DNA of 64,000 bases from Platycnemis pennipes (GCA_933228895.1 OW121850.1:33365773-33429772), one strand, 5' to 3'; positions 34,701 to 46,558 are shown, numbered from the stretch's first letter. Translations and numbers: made by a program. The notes: generated by a model not told the origin, from the sequence alone.

Positions 34701-37200
34701 AGACCCAAAACCCCAAATACTTTCTCTTTTAGTTCACGTATCATAATTACAGAATAAAATCCACCACATAAGAGTCATTACTGTTTTTTTTACTATTGCT
34801 TTATTAATTTACCCACGTTATCACTTAATATCCCACATGCACAATTCCCTAATACACCTTCCCTAATTTTTATTAATTTCTGTTCCTTAATAAATCTATC
34901 ATACATTCCAAACCCTTCCTGATAATTTCCGTACTAAAACTTCTCATTGACGTGACTGTGAAGTTACATTACCAGATGTATTCCATGCATCAAAGTTACA
35001 ATTGATATAACAAAGACTGAACATTGCTACGCTTATAGTGAGAGGGAGTAGAGCAGCTAATAATTTGAAATGGTACTCAGCCATGGCATTAATTTTTCCT
35101 CAATCGCAATTAACCTGAGCTTTATAAATTATTATATTTATTCTTCTTGAGGGATATCCTACTCATTGACTAGGAACCACAAATGTCACCTTGGAACCTA
35201 GTACAGAGATGTTGAAATTAGGTGGGAAATATGCGTGTCTTATATGGGTGTAAATTACAGCCACCGGCACAAAGTCTCGAAGAAGTCAGTCTCTAATCAG
35301 TGTTTAAAGGAAATTTGTAGCCACTAGACATTACTGAAGAGCCCAAAATTTCTTTAAATGGGAACTGAAACAATCGAATACTAGGGGATCACTGAATCGT
35401 ATTTTCTTCATGCCAATTAAGGACATTGAGTTTACAACATATTTAAGAGAAGCAACTTTCCTTGATCACTTTAAACTTCATTGAGAGCTTTATTTATACA
35501 ACACAGCCATATTTGCAGTGAACCAAAAAGCAAAAAAAATTAATTTTCTCAAGTAAATGACGGGAGTTAAGAAGTATTTTGGCACCGAGCAAAATAGTGA
35601 GATATATTCAAGTTTTTAAAACTTTTCAGGCAAATTAATACTGCGATAAGAGAAAAAAGGAGGTTATATGTAGTAGCACTACAACTTTTTGCACCGTGAA
35701 AGATGCTAAGTCAACCCCTGGATCAAGAAATTGAACATCCACCCATTTCTAAGCGCCATCTTTTATTTTTTTCTCAAGAGGAAAACATATCTCACTATTA
35801 ACTGCGTGTATACCTTCGCTCCATCCGCTTGCAGAGGTGTTCCTCGGCTTCCCGCCACATAATAAAGCGAATTTGCCACTTGGCTCTGGCGCACGGCCGC
35901 TCACACCAGACAGACGAGGAGGAGAGAGAAACCGAGCTGGGAGAAAGATAGTGAGGTCGCTGAATTCCGGTTTCCAAGCACACGACACTAAGGACATTGA
36001 ACAAAGAGACAAGGGATTGAAACAAAGGAGGAATATAAAGAAAGCACTGAAGGAAAAACGATTGGCTCGTAAAACTCTTATCAATGAAAAAACAAATGGC
36101 CAAGTTATTTCAGTCAACTACGACTCGGAAAATGACAGTAAGACCATGGAAAGTGAAATGACTAGTGGATTTCTTCTGGCATGGAAATATTCAACTTCAC
36201 ACACGGCGCAAAAAGAAACAGGACAAGGACGGAACAATCCTCACGCTCCGTGTCCGTCGGCAATCACTGGATGATTTTGAAAACCGGCCATCTAACAATA
36301 AGAACAGAATTTCAAAATCTTGGAAAATGCTTATCCGTATCCTCAACTTGCCTGGAATGCTTTTCACTAATAACAATAATTGACTGCGCTTTAGCAGTTC
36401 TATCTTATAGCTGACGCATTACAAGCGAAATTTGAAAAAAAATACGAAACTTAAGGACATCTTGATTAGTCAAATTTCAACCTCATTGAACAGTCAGTAA
36501 AGAAATCAGGTTCAGACATTATCATTCATTTAAAAATACAGTATTCTTCCTCAGAATACTCATACGTAGAATGGAACTTTTAACTCATTTAATTATCTAC
36601 ACTCCTAACTCCACCTTCTGCCATCTTATTTTGCATAATTAACGGAAATTAATGGGATTAAAAGAAATAATAGTAATGACCATCATTTCACGCTTATAAT
36701 TGATTTTCGTGACAAGATCAAAGTGTACAATTCGTTCGTTTTCAAAATAATGCTGCAAAGCATATTATATATTCACTTAACAATTTTGTTTATTAGAATT
36801 GCTCTAGACATATACTTACAAAGAATAAATTGGGCAAGGTTTGAGTTGTGAAGTCACTTGAAATTTCCGTCATCATGATGCTTATGAATTTCCCTTTGCC
36901 TGCCTCCAACCGCACATTAATTCAAATTAATACTTATACGATATGTCTCTCTTCCTTCATGACACAATGATTAACGAGACCCCAAATATTTAAATATTGT
37001 TGAACAGTCAACCTTCATATTCAACCTTTTGTTTTCAGCACTTTGCAATGATAGAAACTATTTTATGCACGATGTAGCACGTTTGGCACGTGACTTCAAA
37101 ATTTTTGTAAAATAGAGTGACATAGGCCTCGCATGTTGATAGCTGACACTAAGGCTTTATTGGGGCTGAGATTTTTCGTTCGCTAGTTGAATTTATTAAA
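28780..37200. other. Long stretch with no identified gene
   Basis: Mostly AT-rich DNA. A slightly GC-richer patch lies at 28840-29120, a clear GC-rich block at 33480-34080, and another at 35820-36000. Frames at 35749-36274 are open on both strands but match nothing I know, and the + frame is lysine/arginine-rich low complexity. No exon with both acceptor and coding signature was recognised. Confidence 0.4.
33480..34080. promoter_or_regulatory. GC-rich promoter-like block
   Basis: Local CpG enrichment (for example GGCGCGCGCG near 33585, GGCCGCGAGCGCTCGC near 34041) stands out in AT-rich flanks. About 200 bases downstream, TATATAAA at 34285-34292 could serve as a + strand TATA box with a start near 34315. 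No coding exon follows convincingly, so the gene is unknown. Confidence 0.35.
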
Positions 37201-37206
37201 CCAACG

Positions 37207-37270
37207 CTGACCGCGGTAGCCAGGTGTGTAACACTTTGACATGGCAACCCAAAGGTCTGGGTGGCCTAAC
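37207..37270 (+). repeat. Partial SINE head
   Basis: TGACCGCGGTAGCCAGGT matches the head of the SINE at 19099-19161 (read on its minus strand) in 17 of 18 positions, then diverges. A B box is not clearly retained. Confidence 0.45.
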
Positions 37271-38750
37271 CATCTGACGCGTAGATGTTAAATTTTTGTT
37301 TTGGCAAATATTTAAGCTAGATGATTAAATAGTTAATGTGATAGATTATGAGATATATAGTTCATGAGTTCGAGTATTAATATGTAAATACTACTATATA
37401 CTTATTTAACGTAACTGTACAATTAGAAACGCGGTTACCATACGCTCGATGTGGAATCATTCTCTGACTTGCGCCATTGCGGTGGTGTGAAGGGTACAAC
37501 GTAGCTGTCGTATGCCGATGAAACTCGGAATCACAAATTACGACTAATAAACTAAATGTAGCAGGAGCGAAAAAATACAAAGGATTTATACTGTAATGCT
37601 AATTAAATATCTATTGCTTATTTTATCTCGATTACATATGAACATGGCCGGTGGCAGACACACCAAAATGAAACTTGACAATGAATTTAATAAAAAGTAA
37701 ATTAATTCAGGTTAATAATGTTACTATAGTTATGCTACAATAATAAGTGACCGCTTATTCCCAATTTCCCGCTATTATGCACTCACAAGTTTTCCCTCCT
37801 ATGATCAGCTCATAATATTTTCACGCGTCATTATGAGGTCGCTCTTTGTCGCGGTCTGCACGGTGTCTGTCTGTCACGGTGTACACGGCCTTCATACTAT
37901 ACGTTCAGCGGTATGCGTAAGTTCTGAGCCTATAAGGTCGCTAGAATTCGTCTGTATTCTTGTGAATGTGGGTTGATATAGCTAAACTAATCCAGCCTGC
38001 GTTTAAATCCCATATATCTATCGCAGTTGCTCAAAAAAATGTAGCTTTCCTCTCTCCCCATTAAACCCTAAGAACTAATGTCCTGTTAAACAAATTAGTC
38101 TTCAATGTTGACATTGCAACATGATTCTTCCCTGATTTAACAAATAAGATAAAGGTTCTGAAGGTAGGAATATAAAGCAACGAATTAGAATTTGTAAATA
38201 AGGGTAGAAATAAAGAGAAGTAAACCAGCCGGTATTAATGAGACTAATGAGATGCGTCAAATGGCAGAATAAAGGGGAATGCAATGGCAAAAACGATCCT
38301 GACGCAACTGGATGAATACGTAGCAGAATAGTAGCAGGGCAATAGTAGCAATAAGCAAATCACAAGTCACAAAAACTAAAGATCATTATGACGTTTGCAT
38401 ATGGTAAACAAAAACAATTTTGCACAATTCAAGAGGAATTCCACACAGTCATGGAAAATAAGCATTACGTAATTATGCCTCACAACATATGGAAGAAAAA
38501 AAAACAATTTGTACGCTTATTACTGGAAACAGTAAATATTTTCAGGCACCTAGAAGAAAACTCAAAACTTGCAGAAGAAAACTAAAACTTATGACAACGG
38601 AATCAGTAGAGAATATTTCCTAAAGAAACAGCTGCAAAATGAAGCTGATCGAAACACAAACACCGACAAAATAAACTTCTGCCAAGGAATAGCAGGAACT
38701 TAGCCATCAAAGAATCAACAAAGATCCACTTTCACAACTTGAAAAATGAA
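37271..38750. other. AT-rich stretch, no gene seen
   Basis: Only short chance open frames occur. No repeats with recognisable ends were found. Confidence 0.45.
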
Positions 38751-38756
38751 TAACTT

Positions 38757-38828
38757 ACCAGCTGGGTAAGCTCGTTGAGCAATGCGTTCGCTGTTTAAAT
38801 GAAAGATAGAGGGGTTCGAATCCCACCA
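38757..38828 (+). repeat. tRNA-derived SINE head
   Basis: AGCTGGGTAAGCTCGTTGAGC resembles a tRNA D-arm, and GGGGTTCGAATCCC is a perfect B box with T-arm flanks at 38811-38824. The anticodon arm region is A-rich and unpaired and there is no acceptor stem. A body of unrelated sequence (to about 38890) follows, as in SINEs. Confidence 0.6.
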
Positions 38829-39228
38829 TGAACAAGGGTCATTGCGAATATAAGTGTCATTTGTACGTGACCCATGTTCTAAATTCATGATACATTTTTC
38901 AAGCCAAGGCCAGTTAACCTTATATCCATGAATCAGGATGAAAAACGATAATATGGTGAAAAAACAAACGAAAAAAACGACAAAATGAAAAAATCATTAT
39001 TGTTTCAGGCTTGTATCTTTCATTGATCGAATGTTCTCAAAATTAATACCAATGTTAGCGTAAATGATAGGGCTCAGCGGTGACTACATAATGAGAAAAC
39101 CAAGACGTTTCGCAGCTCAAAAAGTAGAAAAGATATGTTTTTACTTGAGCGTAACGGATCGCTTACATATACAATTATAGATGAAAATTAATATCATAGG
39201 CACAAATTATAAATATCTCTGCATTACA

Positions 39229-39303
39229 TTTCAGTACATCTACATCACCAACTACATAATGCCCTGCAAGCCACCATAAAGGTGTGTGGCAGGGGGTGAA
39301 TAC
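39229..39303 (-). repeat. LINE 3' tail, family A, attached to its LINE
   Basis: This is the same tail as at 1202, 9408 and 55779. Here it lies about 140 bases downstream of the last coding remnant of the LINE at 39440-40640 in the correct orientation, ending in GATGTAGATGTA. It therefore defines the 3' terminus of that element and explains the solo tails as 5'-truncated insertions of the same family. Confidence 0.75.
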
Positions 39304-40640
39304 TCACCAAATATGCACTACATATCATACATAAATAAGGATTAGTATTTATGTATTGCTCTAAACTACACTATTTAAAAAAAGATAAAAATAGCAAAGC
39401 AAACATGCAAAACATGCTGTTAGTTGGGTTAGCTTCAAGTCCTTATACCAACATGCAGCTACCTATACTATCCATTGCTACACTCGTATTGGATATATTT
39501 GCCGTTATTCGTATCCCTAATTGTACGAGGAAAAAAGGACATTTTGAATCTGTCATCTCAGCGGTCAATTTCTCTAATTTTGTGATTATCGTCCAATCTA
39601 CCATAGAAAGTTGGGGTTCGCAAAATAGTTTTAACATCATCACTGAAAATATGGTCTTGGAATTTGTTTAAGAGATTAAGTCTAATTTCAACCTGCGATC
39701 TGACAATTATTCCCAATTTAATTCATTTAATAGACTGGTTACGCTAATAAGGTTATCGTACCGTCCCTTTCCAAATCTTTCCGATCTTCGCTGCACTCGT
39801 TCAAGTTCATTGTTTACACCGATTTCGTAGGGATCCCATACACTGGCAGGATATTCCAAATGAGGTCTAACAAGGGAAAAGTAGCTGATTTCTCGTACAT
39901 GATCGTCACATTTACCCAGTACTCTTTTGACGAATCCCAGTTTACGATTCGCTTGACCCATTATTTCACTTATGTGTTTACCCCAGGAAAGATCATGTGT
40001 CAGTCTTATTCCAAGATATTTAATGGATTCCACGTTTGTTAATTCATTATTGCTTATTTTGTAAGTGCTAGGAGGAGAGCTATTCTTTTCCCAAAAATTC
40101 ATTACTACACATTTTTTAAAGTTTAATTCTAATTTCCATGTATCACACCAATTTTCAATTGCTTGTAGGTCATCATTTAAATATTCTTTATCGTTTGGGC
40201 ATAGAACTTCCCTGTAGACTACTGCGTCTTCGGCAAATAGACGAATCTTACTTTTGACCACCTTATTGATTTCATTTATGTACAAAAGGAACAGGACTGG
40301 ACCTATCACACTACCTTGTGGAACACCCGAAGTGACTTTAATTGCCGGTGAGGTAACACCGTCCAAAACCACCCTTTGCACCCGGTCATGCAGAAAATCA
40401 TTAATCTATGATATAATGTTACTGTCTAATCCATAAGATTTTAATTTCAAGATTAGTTTGCTATGAAGCACCTTGTAAGAAGCTTTCTTGAAATCGAGAA
40501 ATATAGCATCCGCTGGAATATTATTTTCGCCAGAAACTAAAATATCGTGGGAAAAGAGAGCAAGTTGAGTTTCATATGATCTGCTCTTCCGGAAGCCATT
40601 CTGAACATTGGACATTGGACAGTAATATGTACGAAAAATA
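39304..40640 (-). pseudogene. 5'-truncated LINE, reverse transcriptase
   Basis: Minus-strand frames give the C-terminal half of a jockey/CR1-like reverse transcriptase. The blocks are GFRKSRSYETQL near 40600, DAIFLDFKKA (palm motif A) near 40490, SGVPQGSVIGPVLFLLYIN (motif B) near 40310, the active site as FAED at 40226-40237, and a YLGI..THDLSWGKH block near 40000. A VKRVLGKCDDHVREISYFSLVRPHLEYPASVWDP connection region follows, then VQRRSERF and a C-terminal KCPFFLVQLGIR-like block near 39510. An in-frame TAG lies at 40406-40408 and another stop at 39707. The catalytic pair D-D reads E-D. The copy is inactive and truncated upstream of motif A. Confidence 0.85.
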
Positions 40641-40649
40641 CCAATTACC

Positions 40650-42240
40650 AACCGTTAAACTGGTTCTCAAGAGGACACAGCACAGGAATGTTTTCAGTAC
40701 CAATAACCCCTGCCAAAACTGGTGAGTAGCATTTTACAAACAGCATCAAAATATATCACATTTCAGTGAGCCTAAGCAATGTTTTTTTCTCTTCTGGACT
40801 TCAAAAGAAAAGTCTTACAATGGTAAACAGAACCCCTTACTTCAATAAGATTGCATAATCCTATTATGCCTATTATAGTCTTATTAACGTTTACCAGCAC
40901 ACAAATTGGAAGACTGCTTGAGTTAGTTTCATCAACATTTTGCCAGCTAGCAAAACTGAACTGCAACTATGACGGCGAGTACTATCCAAAGAATTGGGTT
41001 CATATGACTTAGGTTCATACGAATACGGTAGATTCATTCGTTACAGCAACAATATATTACAAAACGTACCGAACAAAACGTTTACAACGAGTAAATGGGT
41101 AAGGAGTATTATGCTCGAATACTACATATATACTGCAGCAACTTATATACTAGAAATTAATTTCGTGGTGTTAAAAAAATTATGCTGATGTAAAAATATG
41201 AGCTAAGTTTAAATAAGAGTAACAAAAAAACGGGAATGAAAAACAATGTACCTATTATTCATCCACGCTTACATTGTAGCGATAAAAAATAAGTTTATGC
41301 CGTGTGTTTACTCCCGAATAGGTGAACATCGCATTGAGAAGCCACATCAGAATTTCTTGCGGGAACATTCAAAAACTTATGTTAGCAACAGTGAAAGCAG
41401 ATTTTATTATCAATTTTGGACTTGATCAACAGCAGCATTAATGAAACGTGCACTTGAGGCTCAAGATACATGACACAATGCCATATTTAGGCAAAGAATG
41501 CACTCGGCTTCAAAGCACCACGTACTTGTCCCACTCATGTTTCTGCAGTGATACCAAGTCCGTTTGTCCATCCGCATTCCAGGAGTTCGAAGAACTTCGA
41601 GAGAGAAAAAAAAACATGTCGCTATTTTGTCCACGAGCAAAGCAATATAATTATGCAAATTGTTAGCATAAAAAGCAAGTACTGTGAGCTAACTTTCTCC
41701 CTCAACACTGCACTATTTTATTTATGTTCTATTCGCGAGATAAAACTCTGTAACCCTTTCAGTAGATACAGCATAATGGGAGCGAAAATAGTTGGAAGCC
41801 GGAATTGATTTAAAAATTCAAAATAAAGTGTTGCCAAGTAGAGAGGGAACGATAAAAGAGTGATTCTATTATATATCCTCAAGAAATGGAATATCTACCA
41901 TATTTAGTGTTAAATGGCCAATCATAAGTCTTTCTCCAACCTTGTTAATGAACACATGGAATAATGACAAATCGAGGTATCCTGAACAATCACACACCAA
42001 TGAACTAACGTTCATTCTTGTTTCCTCAACCTAAAAAGACCGTCATCAACAGCGTTTTTACGGCATTATTCAATTACCATTTAATTATAACTTGCTAGCT
42101 TAAGCTTGCTATGGCACCATAACTTCGCTACCATTTCCTCCTATACCTTAAATTGAAGTATTATATAAAAGTTCTAAGAATACAAAAGGGAATCTTTTTC
42201 AAATATTATAGTTTTGAGTGTAACAAATATCACAATAGGT
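40650..42240. other. AT-rich stretch, no gene seen
   Basis: Short open frames only, none with a recognisable domain or exon borders. Confidence 0.45.
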
Positions 42241-42249
42241 ATGTGTTGA

Positions 42250-42318
42250 ACCCGTTGGCGGAAGGGTAAATTCCATACCTGAGAAACTCGAAGTCGCAGG
42301 TTTGAGTTCCGCAAGGGC
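42250..42318 (+). repeat. Degenerate tRNA-like SINE head
   Basis: GGCGGAAGGGTAAATTCC followed about 35 bases later by GCAGGTTTGAGTTCCGC (B-box-like, 42297-42312). The cloverleaf is incomplete. Confidence 0.4.
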
Positions 42319-42438
42319 ACGAATTACACTTTCTGAGGCATGGATCTTTATGAAATTCAATACAGCATTGCAGTTAATTGTAAGAAAGGTAGGATAAAAT
42401 CCACTGTACTAATAAAGAGATTTTAATGTAATGTTATA

Positions 42439-42550
42439 TCATCATCATCGGTCAGCAATTCTAGGATTGGTTTGACGCAGCCCTCCACTAGATTCTTCTG
42501 TCGTCCAGCCTCTTCATATTGACGTAATGCCTCTCTTTTGCATCCTTGTA
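42439..42550 (-). repeat. LINE 3' terminal fragment, family B
   Basis: Read on the minus strand it ends GGGCTGCGTCAAACCAATCC followed by TAGAATTGCTGACCGATGATGATGA, the same terminus as at 5100-5150 and 44610-44668, with a (GAT) tail at 42440-42450. The upstream portion toward 42550 is shared in part with 52686-52860. Confidence 0.65.
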
Positions 42551-43059
42551 ATTTTATATATGAATTTTAATAAAAAAAGACTAATGTTCCGTTATTCCCC
42601 TTTTTCCCTTCCGCTCTTTTCCTATACCCTCACGTCTTACACTTGTCCATCACCGGCTGGGTTTTTGAGATTTTCTTCAATTTTTGGAAATATTACTTTC
42701 TTTTTTAAACATTCATCTAGGTTTTATACCTGCGAATTGGACCGACAAATATATTATGCCCTCCAGTTATCATCCAAAGCCATAATATTGATAGGAAAAG
42801 TTGCAATCTTCCTCTGCTTGAAGAGAACTCAATTTTATTACACCAGGCACTTATTTCAGTTCCATATTCCTTCGTTTCTTCCTTATTTACTTTACCATAT
42901 TTGTTTTCGATGTAGACTCAAACCACCTACAAATTAATACAGAGGGCACTTGGGTGACATCAGCAAATTACTTCAGAAAATGGAACTAGCAAAAGTGGAA
43001 AAGCACTCTCAACCGATCGACGTAATTGGAAAGCAAGTGACTAATTCTCAAAACCGATT

Positions 43060-43593
43060 ACTTGCTTAACCAATTGGAAGAAGCGGAACCGATCCCTTCT
43101 CGATCAAACTGGCACTCAATGGAGGACGAACACAATCCACTCCTTCTCATTCTGGGGAACGTAAAAAGTTCAGAGCACATTAGGAAGCCCGCGTCGTTTT
43201 TCTCGCTGATATGCGGGCGTGGCGGAACAGCTATCTGATGGGAAATAAAAACATCCGCCTCTTTTTTCTCTCTTCTCTCTCTCCGCTCGCCTTGACCAAC
43301 GCGGGCCATAAAAGCGACGCGGCATCGCACCATCTCTCTCCTCTTAGTCAGAGCCGGATTCTGGGAGTTCAAAGCCCTTTTCCGGGAAACAAAGGGGAAT
43401 CGGGAAACCAAAAAGGCTTTGATTCGTTTTGTGTTCTCGCGGGCTCGACGAAATATGAGCGGGGCGAGCGACCAGTGGCTCCCTCTCGGGTGACGTCAAC
43501 TACTCGCTGAACTGATGGGAGAAACCTTGAGAGGCAGAGAGAAAGAAGGCAATGGATCTCCGCTGCTCGGAGAGGGTGCCTGCCCATGCGTTC
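43060..43593. promoter_or_regulatory. CpG-rich promoter-like block, left part
   Basis: GC- and CpG-rich DNA, with ATAAAAG at 43308-43314 and a perfect CRE (TGACGTCA) at 43491-43498, stops where the P-like transposon begins and resumes at 46905. Removing the transposon and one copy of its 8-bp duplication would give one continuous island of about 750 bp. Direction of transcription is not clear. Confidence 0.45.
43491..43498. promoter_or_regulatory. CRE-type site TGACGTCA
   Basis: A perfect CREB/ATF palindrome inside the CpG-rich block, about 100 bases from the transposon insertion point. The GC-rich setting makes it more credible than an isolated match. Confidence 0.4.
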
Positions 43594-43601
43594 GCCCCAA
43601 G
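43594..43601. repeat. 8-bp target-site duplication, left
   Basis: GCCCCAAG directly precedes the terminal CATGGTAC of the transposon and is repeated exactly at 46897-46904. An 8-bp, GC-rich duplication is the hallmark of P-element-type insertion. Confidence 0.9.
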
Positions 43602-43625
43602 CATGGTACTAATACATTAGGTAGG
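43602..43625 (+). repeat. Left terminal inverted repeat
   Basis: 24 bp, identical to the reverse complement of 46873-46896. It starts CATGG; Drosophila P elements also start CATGA. The perfect match between the two ends implies a fairly recent insertion or selection on the ends. Confidence 0.9.
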
Positions 43626-43671
43626 CCATTGCGCATGTCGGTCATATATCGATACCTCTCAGTTTCGATTG

Positions 43672-43692
43672 TGTGACGTAGTGTGGAGGACA
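43672..43692 (+). repeat. Left subterminal inverted repeat
   Basis: Twenty-one bases starting TGTGACGTAGTGTGGAGG, perfectly inverted at 46809-46829. Their distances from the two termini are nearly equal (70 and 67 bp), so they look like transposase or accessory-factor binding sites kept by function. Confidence 0.85.
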
Positions 43693-43791
43693 GACCGAGT
43701 GAATTCCGTGTGTTGAGCATTGTTTACTTTGAATGGTGAGTCGCTTTTTGGAGGTATTTTTACTCTCTGGGGACAAATACCATCGGAGAAG

Positions 43792-43939
43792 ATGTCTACC
43801 TGTACTGTATTTGGCTGCAACAATAGCCGCCGAAATTGTGAGGGAAAATTGAAGTTTTTTCGTTTCCCTAATGATAGTGAAATGAAAATGAAGTGGGTTC
43901 GAGCATGCCGGCGAAAGGACGACTTTAATGTTAAAACAG
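43792..43939 (+). CDS. THAP zinc-finger exon of P-like transposon (partial)
   Basis: From the ATG at 43792 (context GAGAAGATGTC) the frame encodes 49 residues of a THAP domain. They include Cys4 and Cys9 spaced C-x4-C, a hydrophobic/basic LKFFRFP block with Pro26, and Trp35 in KWVRACRR. Pro26 and the Trp match invariant positions of THAP domains. The exon ends at a splice donor CAG/GTCGGT (GT at 43940-43941), phase 1, and a stop follows at once if unspliced. The second zinc pair (C-x2-H) and the AVPTIF-type end should lie in a later exon, and I cannot find it. Splicing to the acceptors at 44130 or 44374 would add 19 codons and a stop, giving a half-THAP protein of about 68 residues. Expected role: DNA binding at transposon ends. 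Whether this truncated product folds is doubtful. Confidence 0.75.
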
Positions 43940-44121
43940 GTCGGTGAAATCCAGTATCAGTGAATTCTGAATTTAAAAATATTTTGGTGCCTACTATGGC
44001 AGCTGTGTTTACATACCTTTTAATTTCGGTGTTGAGTAGAAGTGCTTTAAATGAAAGGTACAATGTGTAGCTGCTCGTGAATGGTAATACGTGTTTAAAG
44101 TTCCTTTATCTTAAGAAACCA

Positions 44122-45060
44122 ATTTTCCAGGTTTTACCAAGAACTTATCAGAGAAACTCTTTATGCTGGTTATTAATCTTGAAGAATGAGTAGTGTGTCC
44201 CGAATACTTGAGTGGAATCAAAAATATTAGATTTCATCATGTTGTGGTAGCTGAAATTATTTGTTACAAGGAACTTTTATTGTTACTGGAGGGTAAGTCA
44301 TTTGTTCATTGATTGTGTGCAAATTTAAATTCATGGTGTTAGGTTGTTTGATTAACACCTTAAAAATTTTCCAGGTTTTACCAAGAACTTATCAGAGAAA
44401 CTCTTTATGCTGGTTATTAATCTCGAAGAATGAGTAGTGTGTCCCGAATACTTGAGTGGAATCAAAAATATTAGATTTCATCATGTTGTGCCTAGCTGAA
44501 ATTATTTGTAACAAGGAACTTATTCTTACTGGAGGGTAAGTCATTTGTCCATTGATTGTGTGCAACTTTAAATTCATGGTGTAATATGGTTTGATTAAGC
44601 CGATAAATAACTCAGTGGGTAGCTGCATCAAACCAATATGAGGATTGATGACTAATAATGATGAAGGTTTTTTGATATTCACACTTTTTAAATTTTCCAG
44701 GTGCTTTTGCAGGTGGTGCTATGTTATTGGATTCTTAGTTGATGGCACAGGTCTTGCCAAGATCAGTATCTTACCAAGATTCATAAGGAGAGACAATGTT
44801 AATCCTGGTTATTGATGCTGAACAATAAGTAGTGTATGCAGAATGCTTGAGTGGAATAATCTTATTTCATTTCTTCATTTTGTTGGAGCGAAATGTTATC
44901 TGTTATAAGGAGCTCTCATATTTTTTGTCCACTAATTGTGAGAATCTTAACATTCTATGTACAGGCTTGTTTGATATGCACACTTTTCAAAATTTCCCAG
45001 GTTTTATCAAGATTCATACGCTGAGAAACTATTGATGCTGGTTATGGATGTTGGATTTTG
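44122..45060 (+). repeat. Tandem array of acceptor-headed units
   Basis: At least four related units each begin with a pyrimidine stretch and TTTCCAG followed by a GTTTTACCAAGA-like start, with junctions at 44130/31, 44374/75, 44700/01 and 45000/01. Units 1 and 2 are offset by 244 bp and nearly identical for over 200 bp; units 3 and 4 are progressively diverged. Each unit contains a CTGGTTATTNATNTTGAA-like segment and, in units 1-3, GAGTGGAAT. The acceptor-like head is the most conserved part. The array lies just downstream of the THAP exon's donor, so the units could act as alternative terminal exons. No known protein domain is encoded. Confidence 0.7.
44595..44670 (+). repeat. LINE 3' tail (family B) nested in array
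   Basis: GTAGCTGCATCAAACCAATA followed by GAGGATTGATGACTAATAATGATGA is the family B terminus. It interrupts the end of repeat unit 2: the unit sequence TTTGATT before it resumes as TTTGATATT after it, suggesting a short TTTGAT duplication. It is heavily 5'-truncated. Confidence 0.6.
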
Positions 45061-46555
45061 AAGTATGAGAAATGAGTATTGGTTGTGAAATTGACCTCAG
45101 TTCTTATTTTACTAAGCCATGTATGATGGAAAACACAAAATCATTGATGCTGATCTTTTGTACAGCAGTCTATGATGAAGGATTTGTCTACTGGTTACCT
45201 CTGTGGCAAAAAAATTTTATTTCCTTTGAGTTATCTGATATTTCTATGTTATGTTTGTATTTATTTTATTAGGCATGTCCCCAGACATTATTGGCATTTC
45301 TATGTGTTCACAATAAATCTAGGTAATTATTATATCATGGATTATGCCGATACTACATATTACTTTCTTCTGTGAAAAATGGATTGTAGTGTTTTTTAAT
45401 TAGAGAATTGAATTCTGTGAAGTTTTTAAATTCTTATTTATCTAATTTAAGATATTTTTTCAGGTTTCTGTTGACCTTTTAATCCTGTGGTATTGGAAAC
45501 AAATTTGGATTTTGTGTTGTGCTTTTTGTTATTGAGAGAGTCACAATCTGGCCATTATTCTGTTGCTTTCCCTTGATTTTCTACTTGAAGGGAAAGAAAG
45601 TGGTTTCATCGTGGTAAAAATTTGTCATTTGTTGAGGTGTTTCAATAATCTATTACAACCATTTTTGCTTGGGTAAATTTCCATAAATGGTGCTTATCGA
45701 TTAGGAAATATGTTGAATTTTTATTTACTAGTACTTGAACTTGTCACCCAGCCTTTCTTTTTTCATTTATTCCGGATAGGCTTGCAAGTTTGCTGGACCT
45801 TTTATTAAGCATTTTCTGGGAACCATTTGTTATTTACTTTCCTGTAATCAAGAATAAGTATAGTGGCAGTTTCTGACTGGAATAGTTGTGACTTGCTATT
45901 GTGTTATGATGCTTGCAGAACGGTTTTCCATTTTTGACCTCACTCATTCATTGTGTATATTTACATTCGATGTTGATTAGCCCAAGAAGTTAAATCTTGT
46001 ACTTGAAAAATCTGACTATTGTATTGTGAATTTTTGTTTTTTTCCTTTAAATAAATATTTGTTGGAATTTTTTTTCCTTGACAGACAAAATGTTATGGCC
46101 TTTTTGTAAATTTAGCAGCATGAATCTTTTCGAGTTCACTGGAGTACAAACGTGCATAACGAGAGGTAACACGGCTCTTTTCCAGGTGCTTTGATAGTGA
46201 AAATAGAATAATATAAGTAGAAAATATAGTCTTCATGTAATTCGGTATTATGTCATTGATTGAAAAATTATTTTATCTGGAAATGTGGTCAGTATTTATA
46301 TCGTACAGTAGCGATCATTAACGAGTTGAATACTGATAATTTGCATTCACGTGCGGACTAAAATGTCGTTTCTGCATTCTTTTGAAATATATGTTTCGAA
46401 ACCAACCATAAAACGGGCATTCACTCAGTTTATTGTGAGTACTATAAGTTCGCGATAGCCTCAACCACCGCACTAATTCTTGAACTCAACCTTCGTTTTC
46501 GTGCACTGAGATGCACAATATCATAATGTCAAATACGTTTTTACTATGAACAGTA
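45061..46555 (+). other. AT-rich interior of P-like element
   Basis: T-rich sequence between the unit array and the nested MITE. No transposase core is recognisable; the longest + frames (45072-45272, 45172-45375) are hydrophobic low-complexity translations. It could be an unusually long 3' UTR or filler acquired after internal deletion. Confidence 0.45.
46050..46055 (+). promoter_or_regulatory. Candidate poly(A) signal
   Basis: AATAAA in a T-rich context (TTTCCTTTAAATAAATATTTG), followed by a T-rich stretch that could serve as the downstream element. It would end a + strand transcript of the P-like element. Another AATAAA lies near 45312. Confidence 0.35.
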
Positions 46556-46558
46556 TTA

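Noticed and set aside
35749..36274. Overlapping open frames of 122-145 codons on both strands
   Set aside because: Neither resembles a known protein; the + frame is charged low complexity and the - frame polypyrimidine-derived.
38757..38828. Possible functional tRNA gene
   Set aside because: The B box is perfect, but the anticodon and acceptor arms do not form. It is a SINE head.
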